Shown piece by piece: positions 8,594-17,491 of a stretch of DNA of 64,000 nt. The notes under the pieces were generated by a model. It was given only the letters and a program-made list of their open reading frames with translations. It was not told the origin of the DNA and searched no databases. The position numbers and the translations under genes are program-made. Source of the stretch: Crocinitomicaceae bacterium (GTDB taxonomy: Bacteria > Bacteroidota > Bacteroidia > Flavobacteriales_D > Crocinitomicaceae); assembly GCA_030830785.1 (NCBI GenBank), contig JAURMI010000003.1, positions 186,001 to 250,000 of the forward strand, given 5' to 3'. The first letter of the stretch is position 1. Each line of letters starts with the position of its first letter.

Positions 8594-11500
8594 TTAAAAA
8601 TTGAACGTAAGGTTAACTGAATATACACGTGGACGCGGGTAGAAATTATTGTCTATTCCACCTCCAATTTCCGGATCTTGCCCTGAATACTGTGTGAGAA
8701 CAAATGCATTTTGAACAACAAAGCTTGCATTCAATCCTACTTTTTCTTTAGCAAATCCTAGCTTCCCAAAATTGTACCCGACATTGATGAAGTCCATTCG
8801 TAAAAAGTTGGCACTTTCTAAATAATGATCAGACATTAATTGGCTTGCTGTTGTACGTTGAACCTCATCCTGGTAATAAAGTGAACTAATGTTATTTAAG
8901 TATTTTTTAGTTCCGTCAATAGTTTGGAAGGTTGCGCTATTTGAATGAATGTTATTATAAATCGTTGCGCCCAATTCAGCACGCGCTGAAAATCCTGCAT
9001 ACCATTTCTTATATTGGAAATTAAATGCAGTTCCAAAAAACATTTTTGGAGCCGCTTGTCCTGCATAATAACGATCCTTAACATTGATAATTCCATCGCC
9101 ATTTCTGTCAACAAATGCATTGGTATCTTTCCATTTATCGGCAGCGGTAATTTGACCATCTCCATTCATATCAATTTCAGCTTGTGAGCCTACTTCAATA
9201 ACATGACCCTGAGAATCATATTGTTGTTCTAAAACAAAGAATGTGAAGGTAGGATATCCAATTTGATGTGCTTGTATGGTATTACCGATACCTCCGCCAA
9301 TACCACCAACGAGAACACCTGGTGAGGTGGTATCGAGTACTTGGGCCAATTTCAAGACCTCATTTTTATTGTAGGTTGCGTTAATAGTCCAATCCAAACG
9401 CATGTCTTTTTTGGCGATTAATCCCGTATTCATAGAGAACTCAACACCGCGATTTTGCATAGCACCTACATTTGTCAAAATCTCATTGGTGAAATTTGTG
9501 CCAGCTGGTACTGGAACAGTTGCAAGGAGGTCGCGGGTGTCCTTTTGATAAAGATCAAGACTACCTGAAATACGGTCATTTTTAAGACCAAAATCTACAC
9601 CTATATTTAAAGATGCCGTTGTTTCCCACTTGAGGTTGGCATCAAATCCTGCGGGACGGTAAACTGTGTAGTATTGTCCTCCAAAAGCATATTGAGCAGT
9701 TGTAGCGCCTTCAAAATAGTTTCCTATGTAGGCATAATCTCCAATGCCATCTTGCTGACCAGTTACACCCCATCCTGCGCGAATTTTAAGCATGTTTATG
9801 TTTTTATTGTCTTTTAAGAAATCCATTTCTGATAAAATCATAGCGGCCGAAGCTGCAGGGAAAAGTCCCCAACGTGCTTCAGGGCTAAAACGTGAAGAAC
9901 CATCACGACGCAAAGAAACATTAACAACATACTTACCATCATAATTGTAAATTGCACGCCCGTAGTAAGACATCAATACATTGCGCGTGTAAAATGGATT
10001 GGCCGAAGCAGCTGAAATGATGCTATCTTGTGCTTCATTCCAAGTTGGGTTATTAGGACTGTAGGTATCCCAATCTTGATAAGAATATCCTCCCACAACT
10101 TCAAGGGTTTGGTTATCCCATTTTGAGCCAGAATTATAATTTAGATAAGATTCAAATAACTTATTTCTTTTTGTGGTGCGGTAGTCGCTGTAGCGTCCAT
10201 TTGTATAATATCCGGCCGCAGATGAGGCTGGCGTTATTACATAACCCGTACCTTCAGAAAAATCACCTCCCATATTCACAGTTGCTTTCAATGAAGGCAA
10301 TGAAGGTAGGTTATAAGTTAATTTAGCATTGGCAATGGCGCGGTTTACCTTACTTTGATCAGTTGATTGTTCAATTAAACCCAATGGATTTCTTGCTGAA
10401 AGCGTATTTGGCTTATTGTTATCAATCCATTCAAAGTATCCGCCGTAGGCTTCATTTCCCGAATAAATTGGTTGTGTTGGATCAAAAAAGGCTGCGCCAA
10501 GAGCACCTCGATTTGCAAAGAAAGAAGCTGTTTGAACATATTTCAAATTGGCTTCTAGTTGTAAGGTTTTATCCAAAAAGCTCGGATTCATGTTTAAACT
10601 TGCCGTAGTACGCGCAAATTGATCTCTTTTAAGAATACCATTGTCTATTCGATTTCCAATTGAAAGGCGATAAGGTAGGTTTTGAATACCACCGGTAATC
10701 GAAACATTATTATCCGAAACTATGGCACTTCTGAAAACCTGCTTTTGCCAATCTGTACTCGAATCACCAAGCAAAGCTTGTTGCTGTGCTGTACCATTTG
10801 AATTGACAAGATTACGTAACGAATCTGCACTCAAAACATCAAAATACTTAGCAATTGTTGACATTGAAGTTTTAGAATCTAAGGTCACCTTCACATCATT
10901 TGAAGCACTGCCTCTTTTTGTTGTAATTAGAATTACACCATTTGCTGCTCTTGAGCCATAAATGGCTGTAGCCGAAGCATCCTTTAAAACAACAAATGAA
11001 GCGATATCATTAGGGTTTATTAACGACAATGGATTAGCTGCACCTGCAATACCGCCATTATCTAAAGGTACACCATCGATAACGATCAATGGGTCATTAG
11101 ATGCATTGATTGAAGTTCCACCTCTAAGTCGAAGCGTACTTCCTGAACCAGGGGCTCCATCATTTGAGGTTACCTTCAATCCCGCCACTTTTCCCATCAC
11201 CAATTGTTCAGGTGTAGCTAAAGAACCTTGGACAAAATTCTTTTCGTTAATAATTGCAGCAGATCCTGTTAAATCCTTGGTGCGCTGTGTACCATAACCA
11301 ATGACAACCACATCCCCAACGTCCTGAATTTTTGCGGCAAATTGAAAATCTTTTGTTACCATTTGATTGGCAATAACAACAACCTGATCATTCTGATTGC
11401 TGAAGCCCTGAAATTTAAAAACCAAATTGTATGATCCAGCTTTTAATCCCGAGATTTCATAGTATCCGTTGTCATCGGATACAGCTCCTTTACCCTGTCC

Positions 11501-11644
11501 TTCAACCAACACCGAAGCGTTTAAGAGCGGAACTCCAGCTGCGTCGGTTATTGTTCCACGTATTCCAGTTTGAGCAAAAACAATACTGGATAAACCGAAA
11601 GATAACAGCAGGGCAAAAAAACTTTTAGTAGTTTTCTTTTGCAT
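8594..11644 (-). CDS. susC: SusC/RagA-family TonB-dependent outer-membrane transporter
   Basis: This 1016-residue protein has the standard length for SusC. Order of parts: signal peptide (about 1-25, ending IVFAQ); CarboxypepD_reg-like domain (about 26-110, TGIRGTITDAAGVPLLNASV); TonB-box region DVVVIGYGTQRTKDLTGS; plug domain with the SusC hallmark LRLRGGTSINASNDPLIVIDG; and a beta-barrel ending in YSVNLTFNF with a terminal Phe. There is no N-terminal STN signalling extension, so it should not work through a FecR/sigma pathway. It imports malto-oligosaccharides with SusD, as inferred from the GH13/GH31 neighbours. It has its own strong promoter, overlapped by a palindrome shared with the SusE-like gene. 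Confidence 0.97.
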   Translation of the reverse strand: MQKKTTKSFFALLLSFGLSSIVFAQTGIRGTITDAAGVPLLNASVLVEGQGKGAVSDDNGYYEISGLKAGSYNLVFKFQGFSNQNDQVVVIANQMVTKDFQFAAKIQDVGDVVVIGYGTQRTKDLTGSAAIINEKNFVQGSLATPEQLVMGKVAGLKVTSNDGAPGSGSTLRLRGGTSINASNDPLIVIDGVPLDNGGIAGAANPLSLINPNDIASFVVLKDASATAIYGSRAANGVILITTKRGSASNDVKVTLDSKTSMSTIAKYFDVLSADSLRNLVNSNGTAQQQALLGDSSTDWQKQVFRSAIVSDNNVSITGGIQNLPYRLSIGNRIDNGILKRDQFARTTASLNMNPSFLDKTLQLEANLKYVQTASFFANRGALGAAFFDPTQPIYSGNEAYGGYFEWIDNNKPNTLSARNPLGLIEQSTDQSKVNRAIANAKLTYNLPSLPSLKATVNMGGDFSEGTGYVITPASSAAGYYTNGRYSDYRTTKRNKLFESYLNYNSGSKWDNQTLEVVGGYSYQDWDTYSPNNPTWNEAQDSIISAASANPFYTRNVLMSYYGRAIYNYDGKYVVNVSLRRDGSSRFSPEARWGLFPAASAAMILSEMDFLKDNKNINMLKIRAGWGVTGQQDGIGDYAYIGNYFEGATTAQYAFGGQYYTVYRPAGFDANLKWETTASLNIGVDFGLKNDRISGSLDLYQKDTRDLLATVPVPAGTNFTNEILTNVGAMQNRGVEFSMNTGLIAKKDMRLDWTINATYNKNEVLKLAQVLDTTSPGVLVGGIGGGIGNTIQAHQIGYPTFTFFVLEQQYDSQGHVIEVGSQAEIDMNGDGQITAADKWKDTNAFVDRNGDGIINVKDRYYAGQAAPKMFFGTAFNFQYKKWYAGFSARAELGATIYNNIHSNSATFQTIDGTKKYLNNISSLYYQDEVQRTTASQLMSDHYLESANFLRMDFINVGYNFGKLGFAKEKVGLNASFVVQNAFVLTQYSGQDPEIGGGIDNNFYPRPRVYSVNLTFNF

Positions 11645-11677
11645 AGTTTATATTTTAACGATTACAGATTAATGTCT

Positions 11678-11707
11678 CAAATATATTTAACTTTTTCTTA
11701 ATGTCAA
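11678..11707 (-). promoter_or_regulatory. susC promoter (TTG-N19-TATATTTG)
   Basis: On the minus strand, TTG (11707-11705), 19 bases, then TATATTTG (11685-11678) gives a consensus Bacteroidota promoter. The leader to ATG 11644 would be about 27-30 bases. It lies in the 84-bp gap after the GH31 gene, so susCD can be transcribed independently of the upstream glycosidase genes. Confidence 0.85.
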
Positions 11708-11714
11708 ATTGACA
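11702..11714. promoter_or_regulatory. Candidate operator TGTCAA-A-TTGACA overlapping the susC -33 element
   Basis: This 13-bp odd palindrome has perfect 6-bp arms. The same site (central base T on the plus strand) recurs at 21399-21411 upstream of the SusE-like gene. Here one arm contains the -33 TTG of the susC promoter. The shared site at both transcription units of the starch locus points to one dimeric regulator, not encoded in this window. The identity of the regulator is unknown. Confidence 0.65.
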
Positions 11715-11728
11715 CATTGAAAAAATTT

Positions 11729-14233
11729 TCACCATATTATCTCCATGAACAAAGAATCTAGATCAATTCCAAGTTTCGGGTTACCAATTAAAGTGACGAG
11801 TTGTGATTCGGCATTAAAATTGAATTTAATCTTTTTACCGTTTAACTTTATTTTAGACGGAGCATTTGGAGTATGTATTTGACAATAAAACTTAAAGTTA
11901 TGATCTTCCCATTGCTCACCATAATATGGGGCCGCATTAAAATAGCCTAAGCCACCAGAGATAGTACTTGAGCAAACCAATTGCTTATATTTTCCAATAT
12001 TTTGGGCATCAAATGTATGGCCATCATCTTCGTACCAAATAAAGTCAGGAGTCACTTCATTGCAATTTGGATCCAAATAAAGATGGAGCGTTACATTAGA
12101 ATCAACATACTCATCGGTGCTTTGAAGTACAGGGCTCATTGGGATAATAGATCCATTGCGCACAAAAACCGGAATATGATCCAAACTTTTAGTGCTTTCT
12201 ACAACATTATAGCCGGTAGGTGAATTATTATAAAAAAGCGCATTTGCCAATCTGCCTGAATGAAAATCAAACCAACTTGTAGCTGAAGGCACTTTTATTC
12301 GATATGAATTGGATTTATCTGAAGATAAAGAATCAGTGATGGCATGCACCAAAAATGAAGGGCCCCACATGTAAGTTTCTGCCTCAGTAAATGACCATTC
12401 TTGATCTGGAAATTCCATAAAAATAGGACGCATTAGTGGAGTGCCAAATTCTGAGTTCTCATAAGCCAAACTGTAATTATATGGAAGTAACTGATAGCGC
12501 AATTCAATTGCCGCTTTGGCCAAGGCCTTTGTTTTTGAGTCTTTAAAAATAGCCTCACTCGCAACCTCTTGCTGGGCATGCGGCCTAAAAATTGGTTGGA
12601 AAACACCATACTGCAACCAGCGTATGTAAAGTTCTGGATCGTCGTTGGCTCCAGCAAAGCCACCCAAATCAGAATGCATATAGGCCATACCTTGCATGCC
12701 CATTTGCATTGAAATTTCCATTTGTGGTTTGAGACCTCCCCAAGTCCTATTGACATCTCCCGACCACGGTACCATACCATAGCGCTGAGAACCAGAATAA
12801 CCCGCGCGCATTAAAATAAATGGTCTTTCAAGTGGAAAATCTTTTCTATAACCCTCAAAAAGTAATCGCGCCCAATCATGACCATAAATGTTATGAACTT
12901 CATCTGCCCAACGATCCCCATGCCTGAGCGCACTTGGATGCACTTCGGGCTCACCAAGATCACCCCAAATTCCTGCAGCACCATAAGCATGCAGCTTTTT
13001 ATAAATTTCCCAAAACCAAACGCGCGCCTCTGGCTTATAAAGATCAATAAGGCCGGTATTGCCAAAATAAAAATCATAGCGGTAGGAATTTCCAGAGGAA
13101 TCAGTTCCGAGTAATTTTAATTTATCTGCAACTTGCCAATTCTTTGAAGTAGTCAAAACAAAAGGTTCGGTAATAAGAACTGTCTTGACATTTTCTTTTC
13201 TAAAATCCGAAATCATCTGTTGGCCATTGGGGAAAGAATCACGAAAAAATTCAAAGTTACCCAAGGTGCCTTGAATATCCTTGCCAAACCAATAGAGGTC
13301 AAAGACAATGGCATCAAGTGGAATTTGTTGTTTGCGAAATTCACTGACTACATTTCTTGCTTCTTGTTCGGAATGGTAACCAAATCTGCTACTAAAATTT
13401 CCAAAAGTCCAACGCGCCGGCATGGGCTGGCGGCCGAGTAAGGAGGTTAATGACCATGGAAGTTCAGGCCATTGCTCAAAAAAGACAATCTGATAGCGCA
13501 AGGGCCCGCCAATAACTTCATAAGTAAGTTTATTTTCATTTTTGGAGTCCAAATCCAGCCAACCAATCTGTGGGTTATCAAAATGAATGGCATAACCTTT
13601 GTTAGATATGACAAGGGGCATCGTAAAATTCATGAGTTCAGAATGCGTCTCATAGCCGTAATGTGCTCGGTTATATAATTGCAGGCGGTAGCCTCTTCTA
13701 TTCATACCCAAGGCCCGGGCACCCCCGCCCATTAATTGTTCACCTGATTCGAGGTTAAATTCAATTTTAGGCGTTTGGTCAAAATAATAACCCCTTGCTT
13801 CTGAAATTCTTATAGCCTCAGGAGTAAAAGACAAGAGGCTATATTGTAAAAAAAAGGGATCCTTGAAAATTTGTAACTCCAATCGACCGCTGTTTAAAAT
13901 AATCCTATCCGTATATCCGTTTTGCGATTCTGGATCCAGTTCATCTTCAATCCTCCCATTCCATGAATATTCTCTTGACTTTAAAATTACGGCATGGGAA
14001 CTATCCATTTCATAGAGTTGATCCATAGAAATAAGTGAAGAATCATTGGGATAAAAGGTGGTTTGAATGGTATAATTATTTAAGGTTGTTACAATGTACT
14101 TACCATCTGAAACCCTAATTTCAGCACCTTGTTTTGTTAAATCCAATCCAATGAATTGACGCTCATTGTTCTGAGCAAGTGTAGGGTTGGATATGAATAC
14201 TACCCACAATAAAAGACCTTTAATTAGTCGCAT
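11729..14233 (-). CDS. Glycoside hydrolase family 31 (alpha-glucosidase-like)
   Basis: This 834-residue protein has a signal peptide (MRLIKGLLLWVVFISNPTLAQ). An N-terminal galactose-mutarotase-like region is followed by the (beta/alpha)8 barrel from about residue 260. GH31 motifs: IVFDLYWFG; AGIWGDLGEPE with nucleophile Asp425; and MVPWSGDVNRTW with likely acid/base Asp493. A DUF5110-type C-terminal beta domain follows. I see no T9SS tail, so it is probably periplasmic, where it would trim imported malto-oligosaccharides from the non-reducing end. This is the role of the GH97 enzyme SusB in the Bacteroides thetaiotaomicron system. The stop of the upstream GH13 gene at 14235 is one base from its start. 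Substrate is inferred from family and neighbours. Confidence 0.93.
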   Translation of the reverse strand: MRLIKGLLLWVVFISNPTLAQNNERQFIGLDLTKQGAEIRVSDGKYIVTTLNNYTIQTTFYPNDSSLISMDQLYEMDSSHAVILKSREYSWNGRIEDELDPESQNGYTDRIILNSGRLELQIFKDPFFLQYSLLSFTPEAIRISEARGYYFDQTPKIEFNLESGEQLMGGGARALGMNRRGYRLQLYNRAHYGYETHSELMNFTMPLVISNKGYAIHFDNPQIGWLDLDSKNENKLTYEVIGGPLRYQIVFFEQWPELPWSLTSLLGRQPMPARWTFGNFSSRFGYHSEQEARNVVSEFRKQQIPLDAIVFDLYWFGKDIQGTLGNFEFFRDSFPNGQQMISDFRKENVKTVLITEPFVLTTSKNWQVADKLKLLGTDSSGNSYRYDFYFGNTGLIDLYKPEARVWFWEIYKKLHAYGAAGIWGDLGEPEVHPSALRHGDRWADEVHNIYGHDWARLLFEGYRKDFPLERPFILMRAGYSGSQRYGMVPWSGDVNRTWGGLKPQMEISMQMGMQGMAYMHSDLGGFAGANDDPELYIRWLQYGVFQPIFRPHAQQEVASEAIFKDSKTKALAKAAIELRYQLLPYNYSLAYENSEFGTPLMRPIFMEFPDQEWSFTEAETYMWGPSFLVHAITDSLSSDKSNSYRIKVPSATSWFDFHSGRLANALFYNNSPTGYNVVESTKSLDHIPVFVRNGSIIPMSPVLQSTDEYVDSNVTLHLYLDPNCNEVTPDFIWYEDDGHTFDAQNIGKYKQLVCSSTISGGLGYFNAAPYYGEQWEDHNFKFYCQIHTPNAPSKIKLNGKKIKFNFNAESQLVTLIGNPKLGIDLDSLFMEIIW

Positions 14234-14234
14234 A

Positions 14235-16076
14235 TCAATGATGTAGTTGAATGATATATGATGTTTTGGAAGGAATCATCATCGATTCTTGTTCAAAGTC
14301 GAAGCTCTGATTGTTGAGTACGTCATTGCCTTTTTCAAAACCATGTAATCCTTCAGCAAAACTAGACCAATTTAGCTTTTCTTCCTTATCCGAATTATTT
14401 AAAATTACCATCACTACTTGTGGCTCATCAGTTTTGTTTTCGTCTGGTGTTAAATACCTAAAATAAACATACACATTGTTTTGAGGTACATACTGTAGTA
14501 ATTTACCATTATGAATTACTGCGTTATGCAAACGCCAATTGAATAAATTCTTGGTAAATTGAAAGTATTCTTCTTGACTAGGCTCGCGTTCGCTTTGCAT
14601 TGCCCCGTTAAAAAAATCTCTTCTTATATCGGCGTCTCCAACGGCCTTGCTTCCACGCATGCCTATTTCAGAACCGTAATAAATTTGAGGAATACCTCTT
14701 GTAGTTGCAATTAAGGAAAGTGCTATTTTGTAGTCCTTTATATCTGGGTAGCTTTCATTGAATCTTTGGGTGTCGTGATTTTCAAAAAAGATCAATAGAT
14801 TTTGAGGATTTGCGTATAGGTAATCTTGGGTAAAATTCTCATAAATTCTTACCATCCCTTCATTCCAGCCTTGATTTGTCTCTTTAAATGTCTGTAAGAG
14901 AGCCTCTTGCAATGTAAAATCCATAACAGAAGGCATATAACTATTGTAGCCTTGCAAAGCCCCAATTGGGCTATCTTTTTGCCAATAAGACATATTGGCT
15001 TGGTCTCGAAGCCAAATTTCTCCAACAATATTGAGATTGGGATATTCCTCCATGATGGCTTTTGTCCAGTTGGCAATCGCATGCTTGTCATTATACGAAT
15101 AAGTGTCTACGCGTAAACCATCTAAGTCTGCATATTCTATCCACCAAATAGTATTTTGAATCAAATAAGTCAGTAATAAAGAATTATTTTGATTCATATC
15201 TGGCATTGAAGTATCAAACCAGCCATCGACCGCTGCATTTCTATCATTATTGGAGGCATATGGGTCAAATTGGGTTAATGTGCGATGGCTTGATCGTGTA
15301 AATTGATCAAATTGATGAATCCAAGTGCTTGTTGGTAAATCTTGAATCATCCAATGCTTGCTAGACCAATGGTTAGGCACCTCATCTTTAATAACTTTCA
15401 AACCCAACTGATGCGCTTTTTGGACCAAACCTTTGAATCCTTCATTGGTGCCATAACGCTGATCAACTTTATATAAATCTGATTGAGCATAACCATGGTA
15501 AGAAAAAACTGGTTCATTATCTTCTAAAAATGGTGTCATCCAAATGGTGGTTGCGCCTAAATCTTTTATATATTCTAGACGGTCTTCGACACCTTTTAAG
15601 TCTCCACCATGGCGGCCACCCGGCAAATTTGGATTTGCTTGTTCCTTCAATTCTGCAGATGAATCATTAGAAGGATCACCATTTGAAAAGCGATCTGGCA
15701 TAAGTAAATACAGCACATCAGCACTTGAAAAACTATTTCGGTACTTGGACTGTGACCTTCTTTGTTTTAACTCAAAAGATTGGGTAGTAACCACCTTCTT
15801 TTTATCGCTCAATTTTATAGGATAATTGCCTGCAACTTTATTTTTGGTTTCAAGCGTTATGAAGATGTAATTTGGATTTTCCGTGCGAATTTCTTCTAAA
15901 ATATTTAACCCCGACACCTCTACTTTGTATTTAGCGATGTCTGTGCCGTGAAGCAAGACCTGAACTTGATGGTGTTCCATCCCCACCCACCAATTTGCCG
16001 GTTCGACATGATCAAGAACCTGAGCTCGGCAAATTAAAAGCATCGAAAAGGCAAATAACAAACTATTCCATTTCAT
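14235..16076 (-). CDS. SusA-like GH13 alpha-amylase/neopullulanase
   Basis: This protein has 613 residues from ATG 16076, which starts a good signal peptide (MKWNSLLFAFSMLLICRAQ); a longer frame from 16103 is possible. Residues about 20-100 resemble the N-terminal domain of cyclomaltodextrinases (VEPANWWVGMEHHQVQVLLHG). The GH13 barrel carries DEVPNH (region I), DGLRVDTYSYND with nucleophile Asp324, IVGEIWL with acid Glu353, and FFENHDTQRF with Asp435. A small C-terminal beta domain closes the protein. No T9SS tail is seen, so it is likely periplasmic and acts on maltodextrins. The first 14 bases overlap the end of the CotH-like gene, which suggests translational coupling. Confidence 0.94.
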   Translation of the reverse strand: MKWNSLLFAFSMLLICRAQVLDHVEPANWWVGMEHHQVQVLLHGTDIAKYKVEVSGLNILEEIRTENPNYIFITLETKNKVAGNYPIKLSDKKKVVTTQSFELKQRRSQSKYRNSFSSADVLYLLMPDRFSNGDPSNDSSAELKEQANPNLPGGRHGGDLKGVEDRLEYIKDLGATTIWMTPFLEDNEPVFSYHGYAQSDLYKVDQRYGTNEGFKGLVQKAHQLGLKVIKDEVPNHWSSKHWMIQDLPTSTWIHQFDQFTRSSHRTLTQFDPYASNNDRNAAVDGWFDTSMPDMNQNNSLLLTYLIQNTIWWIEYADLDGLRVDTYSYNDKHAIANWTKAIMEEYPNLNIVGEIWLRDQANMSYWQKDSPIGALQGYNSYMPSVMDFTLQEALLQTFKETNQGWNEGMVRIYENFTQDYLYANPQNLLIFFENHDTQRFNESYPDIKDYKIALSLIATTRGIPQIYYGSEIGMRGSKAVGDADIRRDFFNGAMQSEREPSQEEYFQFTKNLFNWRLHNAVIHNGKLLQYVPQNNVYVYFRYLTPDENKTDEPQVVMVILNNSDKEEKLNWSSFAEGLHGFEKGNDVLNNQSFDFEQESMMIPSKTSYIIQLHH

Positions 16077-17484
16077 AAATTCTTTTTTGAGTACCATTTT
16101 CATAGTTTAAAATTTTTACACAATTTTTTTTATTCGGGTCAATAATTCGACCCAATACATCTGTTACAAATAATAGCTTGGGCTCGATAGGGTTTGATGC
16201 TTCTATCCCTGCCAAACAAGGGTTTGTGATTCCTTGAAAATTCATGCATTGAGCCAATGCACTCGTTTTACGGTTTTGAAGATATGGAACAATTCCACTC
16301 TTGACATGTGCCCCCCAGGTCTGTTGTAAGGCATTTAAAAAATCCTGATTTGAAAAGCCGTAATCCAAGCCTTTATAGGTATCTAAAAGTGCTGCAGGTG
16401 TAATCAATCCTTGCTTTGACTCCAACATCGTTTGTAAATTACTGACATTCCACACATTGTCTAAAAGATCTAACATATGAAAAGTAAAGCGATCCTTAAA
16501 GTATGGTATGGCCATAAGCTTAGTATATAATGGCCTTGGTTGATTTGATGGTGACCACGAATAAATGTTTCGATTTGCCCAATTTATATTAAACCAATCT
16601 ATGCCAAAGGTATTATCGAGATCATAGGAGAGAAATACTATTTTCCCATCCGATTCACGCTGATAGAGATAATAATTATTCTTATTGTAGGCATAACCAT
16701 CCCACTGCCCCATTAAAATCTCTAGAGCAATATTTCTTAAAAAAAGATCGACGTCAAAAACTTCTTGAATTGCACAAACAAAATTTGAAGAAGGGGTATT
16801 ATTTAATACGTCAATAAAATGAATGAGTGCTGAATAATCTGCACTATCCTTGTTGGTTTTCAATTCATAGACGGATTGATAATTCGTAGGATTAATTCCC
16901 CACCACGTTAGGTCTGCGCCATAAAAACACTTCCAAAGATTTCCATTTGCCTGCCCTGCAAAGCGCAAATCCAAATATTCATCATCAATATGTTCTACGT
17001 TTATATACAGTCCCTTATATACATTATTGATGTATAGTTTAACATAGCTTGTTCTAGAGGAGGGCAATCCTGCATTGCGCAATAAGGTGTGTGCCAAATA
17101 GGTGCGCATGATAGAAACATCATTATGTTCGCCATTGAGGTTCATCTCTTCTAAGCCTTGGAACTTTTGACTTGAAATAAAACGATTAAAATCAACCTTA
17201 AATGACTTTTTTTGTGAGGCCAACGAGGTGTTCCCTCGCGCTCGAAATCCAACGCTATCAATTGTCGTATCGAGATTGGTACTTTGATAGGTTACTGTAG
17301 CCATAAATTCATGAGATGCATACAAACTATCTCCAAGCAATAAATTCAATGAATCGCCTTCTATATCGATATAAACTGTGGCTACTTCATTCTGAAGGAA
17401 AGCCTCATTATAGGCAGGCTGAGGCACCTGAGCAAAATAAGTGAGAGAGAAAATTAAAGTATAGAAAAGAGAATAAAAACGCAT
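16063..17484 (-). CDS. CotH kinase-like secreted protein inside the starch locus
   Basis: This 473-residue protein has a signal peptide (MRFYSLFYTLIFSLTYFAQ). A CotH-like domain covers about residues 30-400: GFRARGNTSLASQKKSFKVDF, LNGEHNDVSIMRTYLAHTLLRNAGLPSSRTSY, YKGLYINVEHIDD, and FLSYDLDNTFGIDW with likely metal-binding Asp288 and Asp290. The C-terminus (LLFVTDVLGRI ... ILNYENGTQKRI) resembles a known variant of Bacteroidota T9SS sorting tails, so export by T9SS is likely. CotH domains have an atypical kinase fold; a kinase substrate in a starch locus is not known to me. The gene starts 7 bases after the secreted amylase gene and overlaps the next GH13 gene, so it is an integral part of the operon. 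Confidence 0.85.
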   Translation of the reverse strand: MRFYSLFYTLIFSLTYFAQVPQPAYNEAFLQNEVATVYIDIEGDSLNLLLGDSLYASHEFMATVTYQSTNLDTTIDSVGFRARGNTSLASQKKSFKVDFNRFISSQKFQGLEEMNLNGEHNDVSIMRTYLAHTLLRNAGLPSSRTSYVKLYINNVYKGLYINVEHIDDEYLDLRFAGQANGNLWKCFYGADLTWWGINPTNYQSVYELKTNKDSADYSALIHFIDVLNNTPSSNFVCAIQEVFDVDLFLRNIALEILMGQWDGYAYNKNNYYLYQRESDGKIVFLSYDLDNTFGIDWFNINWANRNIYSWSPSNQPRPLYTKLMAIPYFKDRFTFHMLDLLDNVWNVSNLQTMLESKQGLITPAALLDTYKGLDYGFSNQDFLNALQQTWGAHVKSGIVPYLQNRKTSALAQCMNFQGITNPCLAGIEASNPIEPKLLFVTDVLGRIIDPNKKNCVKILNYENGTQKRIYEME

Positions 17485-17491
17485 CTAATTT

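Noticed and set aside
10962..11297. 111-codon plus-strand frame opposite susC
   Set aside because: It lies within the conserved plug-domain region of SusC and has no recognisable features.
8594..11644. Possible anti-sigma/sigma-linked signalling by the SusC protein
   Set aside because: No N-terminal STN extension is present and no sigma/anti-sigma pair is encoded nearby.
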